Shown: in pieces, positions 61,681 to 64,000 of the stretch
Position numbering within the stretch: position 1 is the stretch's first letter
Layout of the letters: each line of letters begins with the position of its first letter
Origin: Marivivens donghaensis
GTDB lineage: Bacteria > Pseudomonadota > Alphaproteobacteria > Rhodobacterales > Rhodobacteraceae
Length of the DNA stretch: 64,000 nucleotides
Assembly: GCF_011806565.1 (NCBI RefSeq)
Contig: NZ_JAATOP010000012.1
Location: forward strand, 43,640-107,639
Direction: 5' to 3'
Made by a program: the position numbers and the translations under genes
Notes under the pieces: generated by a model
The model's database searches: none
Told to the model about the DNA's origin: nothing
Seen by the model: only the letters and a program-made list of their open reading frames with translations

Positions 61681-63438
61681 TTAGTGGTCGACAGCCGCTC
61701 CTGCACCGCTCGGGATGCGGATGTTTTCAACGAGCTCCTGAATTTCGACCGGCGGTTCGTCGGTCGCGTTGGACACCACGTAGGCCACGGCAAAGTTCAC
61801 CAGCGCACCGACCGCACCGAACGAGGTCGACTTGATCGAGAACAACAGCGGATCGGCATCGGTGAAGCTGTTGGTGCCTTGGATGAAGAACCAGCCCTTA
61901 TGCAGGAAGATGTAGACCAGCGTCACCAACAGACCTGCGATCATACCGGCCACGGCGCCCTTGTTGTTGATGCGCTTCGAGAAGATGCCCATCATCAGCG
62001 CAGGGAAGATCGACGCCGCCGCCAGACCGAAGGCCAGCGCCACGGTCTGCGCGGCAAAGCCCGGCGGGTTCGCACCCAGAATGGTCGCCACGACAATCGC
62101 GACACCCATCGAGATACGGGCAGCCAGCAGCTCGTTCTTTTCCGAGATGTTCGGATTGATCTGCGACTTGATCAGGTCGTGCGACACCGCCGACGCAATC
62201 GCCATCAGAAGGCCCGCAGCGGTGGAGAGCGCAGCGGCCAGACCGCCAGCAGCCACCAGCGCGATCACCCAACCCGGAAGGTTGGCGATTTCGGGGTTGG
62301 CCAGAACCATGATGTCACGGTTCACGTCCAGCTCGTTACCTTCGCCCGAACGGTACTCGATGGTGCCGTTGCCATTGGCGTCTTCAAAGGTCAGCAGACC
62401 GGTCTTTTCCCAGTTACGCACCCACGCCAGCTCGTCGCTGGTCTCGATTTCCTCGACCGAAACGGCCTCGGCGTTCAGACCGTTCGGCCAGAAGGTATCG
62501 ATCACGTTGAGGCGGGCCATCGCACCGACAGCAGGCGCCGTCAGGTAGAGGAGAGCGATGAACACTAGCGCCCAACCCGCCGAGAAACGCGCGTCCTTCA
62601 CGGTCGGAACAGTGAAGAAGCGAACGATCACGTGCGGCAGACCTGCGGTACCGATCATGAGGGTCATGGTGAACAGGAACAGGTTCAGCGTGGTATCGGT
62701 CTGCGCCAGATACGACCCGAAGCCGAGGTCGGTGACCAATTGCTCCAACGTTGCCAGCATCGGCTGACCTGCGGGAACGCCCGCAATCTGGGTGGTGGTG
62801 TCGCTGAACAGGCCAATCGCCGGAATCGGAGTGCCCGTCAGTTGCAGCGCGATGAAGATCGCCGGAATGGTGTAGGCGATGATCAGTACGACATACTGCG
62901 CCACCTGGGTGTAGGTGATGCCCTTCATGCCGCCGATAACGGCGTAGAAGAACACGATGGCCGCGCCGATCAGCAGACCGGTGAGGTTGTCGACTTCGAG
63001 GAAGCGCGAGAACGCAACGCCGACGCCGGTCATCTGGCCGATCACGTAGGTCAGCGAAGCCACCACGAGGCAGATCACGGCCACGGTGCGGGCGGTCTGG
63101 CTGTAGAAGCGGTCACCGACGAACTCGGGCACGGTGAATTTGCCGAACTTGCGCAGGTAAGGCGCAAGCAGCATGGCGAGCAGAACGTAACCACCGGTCC
63201 AGCCCATCAGGTAGGCCGAGGTGTTGTAGCCGCCGAATGCGATGATACCCGCCATCGAGATGAACGAGGCCGCCGACATCCAGTCAGCGCCGGTAGCCAT
63301 GCCGTTGACGACAGGGTGAACGCCGCGGCCCGCTGCGTAGAACTCCGACGTGGAGCCTGCACGCGCCCAGATGGCGATGCCGATATAAAGCGCGAAGGTC
63401 GCGCCGACGACGATGATGTTCAGAGTAAACTGGTCCAT
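61681..63438 (-). CDS. Sodium/solute symporter, VC_2705 subfamily (acetate-type)
   Basis: Integral membrane symporter (585 aa) of the solute:sodium family, related to ActP, with about 13 helices. The N-terminal segment FYAAGRGVHPVVNGMATGADWMSAASF and the mid-membrane TVKDARFSAG are subfamily-typical. A hydrophilic insert (about residues 325-375, EIETSDELAWVRNWEKTG) is characteristic of the VC_2705 type. It lies between DUF4212 and DUF294 genes; with acs nearby, acetate or another short monocarboxylate is the probable substrate. Confidence 0.92.
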   Translation of the reverse strand: MDQFTLNIIVVGATFALYIGIAIWARAGSTSEFYAAGRGVHPVVNGMATGADWMSAASFISMAGIIAFGGYNTSAYLMGWTGGYVLLAMLLAPYLRKFGKFTVPEFVGDRFYSQTARTVAVICLVVASLTYVIGQMTGVGVAFSRFLEVDNLTGLLIGAAIVFFYAVIGGMKGITYTQVAQYVVLIIAYTIPAIFIALQLTGTPIPAIGLFSDTTTQIAGVPAGQPMLATLEQLVTDLGFGSYLAQTDTTLNLFLFTMTLMIGTAGLPHVIVRFFTVPTVKDARFSAGWALVFIALLYLTAPAVGAMARLNVIDTFWPNGLNAEAVSVEEIETSDELAWVRNWEKTGLLTFEDANGNGTIEYRSGEGNELDVNRDIMVLANPEIANLPGWVIALVAAGGLAAALSTAAGLLMAIASAVSHDLIKSQINPNISEKNELLAARISMGVAIVVATILGANPPGFAAQTVALAFGLAAASIFPALMMGIFSKRINNKGAVAGMIAGLLVTLVYIFLHKGWFFIQGTNSFTDADPLLFSIKSTSFGAVGALVNFAVAYVVSNATDEPPVEIQELVENIRIPSGAGAAVDH

Positions 63439-63450
63439 GATCCGCGCCCC

Positions 63451-63708
63451 TTACTCGTCAACGCCGTATTCGCGGTCCAGCTTGTTCATGCGGAACGCGT
63501 AGGCGAAAATCAGGATGAGAAACACGAGGATCGACCCTTGCTGGGCGAACCAGAAACCGAGGTCGGTCCCGCCGACGATGATGCCCGACAGCGCCGGACG
63601 CAGCAGAATGCCAAAGCCGAACGAACACAGGAACCAGATCACGAGGCTGATGCCGATGATCCTCTTGTTCGCCGACCAGTAAGCGTTTTTGTCGCTTTGG
63701 ATAGCCAT
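63451..63708 (-). CDS. DUF4212 membrane protein
   Basis: Small protein of 85 aa with two helices (about 17-37 and 45-70), always found next to VC_2705-type symporters and thought to be a partner subunit. N-terminus AYWSANKRIIGISLVIWFLC and the C-terminal FAYRMNKLDREYGVDE-like end are characteristic. A very strong AAGGAGGAAG precedes the ATG, so the start is certain. It leads the symporter gene by 12 bp. Confidence 0.93.
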   Translation of the reverse strand: MAIQSDKNAYWSANKRIIGISLVIWFLCSFGFGILLRPALSGIIVGGTDLGFWFAQQGSILVFLILIFAYAFRMNKLDREYGVDE

Positions 63709-63770
63709 AACTTCCTCCTTGAGGCCCTCTCCCAAGGGCCGACTAGACCGGCGATGTCGCCTGTCCCCCT

Positions 63771-63822
63771 GCCCTGCCTTTATGCAGGGCGATGACCGGA
63801 GCGCCGTATATCCGGCGCTCCG
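63771..63822. terminator. Two hairpins between acs and the DUF4212 operon
   Basis: GCCCTGC/GCAGGGC (63771-63777, 63784-63790) and CGGAGCGCCG/CGGCGCTCCG (63797-63806, 63813-63822) lie directly downstream of the acs stop. Neither has a clear T-run, but their place suits termination or 3' protection of the acs transcript. The DNA up to 63708 probably holds the promoter of the symporter operon. Confidence 0.5.
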
Positions 63823-63829
63823 TTATTCA

Positions 63830-64000
63830 TCAGGCCGGTTCGGCCTGCTTCTTGTGAATTGAATTGGCGACCAGATCATCCACGACCGACGGGTCAGCCA
63901 GCGTGGACGTGTCCCCGAGCGCGCCGGTGTCGTTTTCGGCGATTTTGCGCAGGATGCGGCGCATGATCTTGCCGGAGCGGGTTTTCGGCAGGCCGGGGGC
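63830..64000 (-). CDS. acs: Acetyl-CoA synthetase, C-terminal end (partial)
   Basis: Only the last 56 codons lie in the window; the gene continues beyond the right edge. The visible [20 protein letters not shown] holds the catalytic lysine of SGKIMRR, the site reversibly acetylated in AMP-forming acetyl-CoA synthetases. It ends in a short tail ([10 protein letters not shown]). The enzyme activates acetate to acetyl-CoA; together with the symporter it forms an acetate uptake and activation cluster. Confidence 0.92.
   Translation of the reverse strand, partial: APGLPKTRSGKIMRRILRKIAENDTGALGDTSTLADPSVVDDLVANSIHKKQAEPA

Noticed and set aside
1..64000. tRNA, rRNA, CRISPR, insertion sequence or prophage
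   Set aside because: By reading I found no cloverleaf-like gene, repeat-spacer array, transposase or integrase; decay of two genes is explained by point mutation and deletion.

Overview
The window is GC-rich, tightly packed DNA from an alphaproteobacterium, most likely a Rhodobacteraceae/Roseobacter-group organism. The grounds are the many TRAP and ABC importers, the quinate/4-hydroxybenzoate to protocatechuate genes with PcaQ, an aa3-type oxidase operon with fused subunits I and III, and the acs/VC_2705-type symporter/DUF4212/DUF294 cluster. Genes are commonly joined by ATGA or TGATG overlaps, and several convergent pairs overlap at their stop codons. I saw no rRNA, tRNA, CRISPR array, insertion sequence or phage gene. 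The taxonomic statement is inference from gene content.

Left part (1-17.1 kb): an iron-siderophore ABC importer (two permeases, binding protein) with a FhuF-like ferric reductase; a lipoprotein and a small membrane protein that may carry a nonsense codon; a PhnA-like zinc-ribbon protein; a GntR regulator facing a PotABCD-like ABC importer that ends in a hydantoin/Asp-Glu racemase; an aldo/keto reductase; then an aa3-type oxidase operon on the minus strand (subunit II with cytochrome c domain, fused I+III, a small membrane protein, CtaG-like factor, triheme cytochrome c).

Middle (17.2-31.4 kb): mixed metabolic, RNA-modification and regulatory genes, including two decayed genes: a DHA2-type MFS pump with one in-frame TGA, and an aldo/keto reductase that has lost its catalytic core. 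There are also an ABC-F ATPase, an alpha/beta hydrolase facing a membrane-bound AraC regulator, an RsmB-type rRNA methyltransferase, a YgiQ radical SAM protein, and TetR and Rrf2 regulators.

Aromatic supply region (30.7-42.8 kb): a TetR regulator faces quinate/shikimate dehydrogenase, a DctPQM TRAP importer and 3-dehydroshikimate dehydratase. PcaQ then faces pcaC-pobA and a second DctPQM importer. Together these would bring in quinate/shikimate and 4-hydroxybenzoate and funnel both to protocatechuate; the ring-cleavage genes are not in the window. Next (42.8-51.6 kb) a minus-strand operon combines a TAXI-type TRAP importer, a universal stress protein, a class III aminotransferase, a beta-keto acid cleavage enzyme and a glutamate-synthase-like protein, facing an RpiR regulator. 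It looks like an uptake and degradation module for an amino compound of unknown identity.

Right part (51.7-64 kb): queC-queD-queE (preQ0 synthesis), trkH, an AGE-family epimerase and a DUF454 protein; then a minus-strand acetate cluster: acetyl-CoA synthetase (cut by the window edge), DUF4212 protein, sodium/solute symporter, a cNMP-CBS-DUF294 protein, an orphan membrane protein, a receiver-like protein lacking its phosphorylation residues, and a membrane sensor fused to a DEDDh exonuclease. The last two, translationally coupled, are the best candidate here for an undescribed signalling system. Other points of note are a glutamine in place of the K-channel lysine of the oxidase, paired palindromic operators at two regulators, and stable hairpins at three binding-protein/permease junctions.
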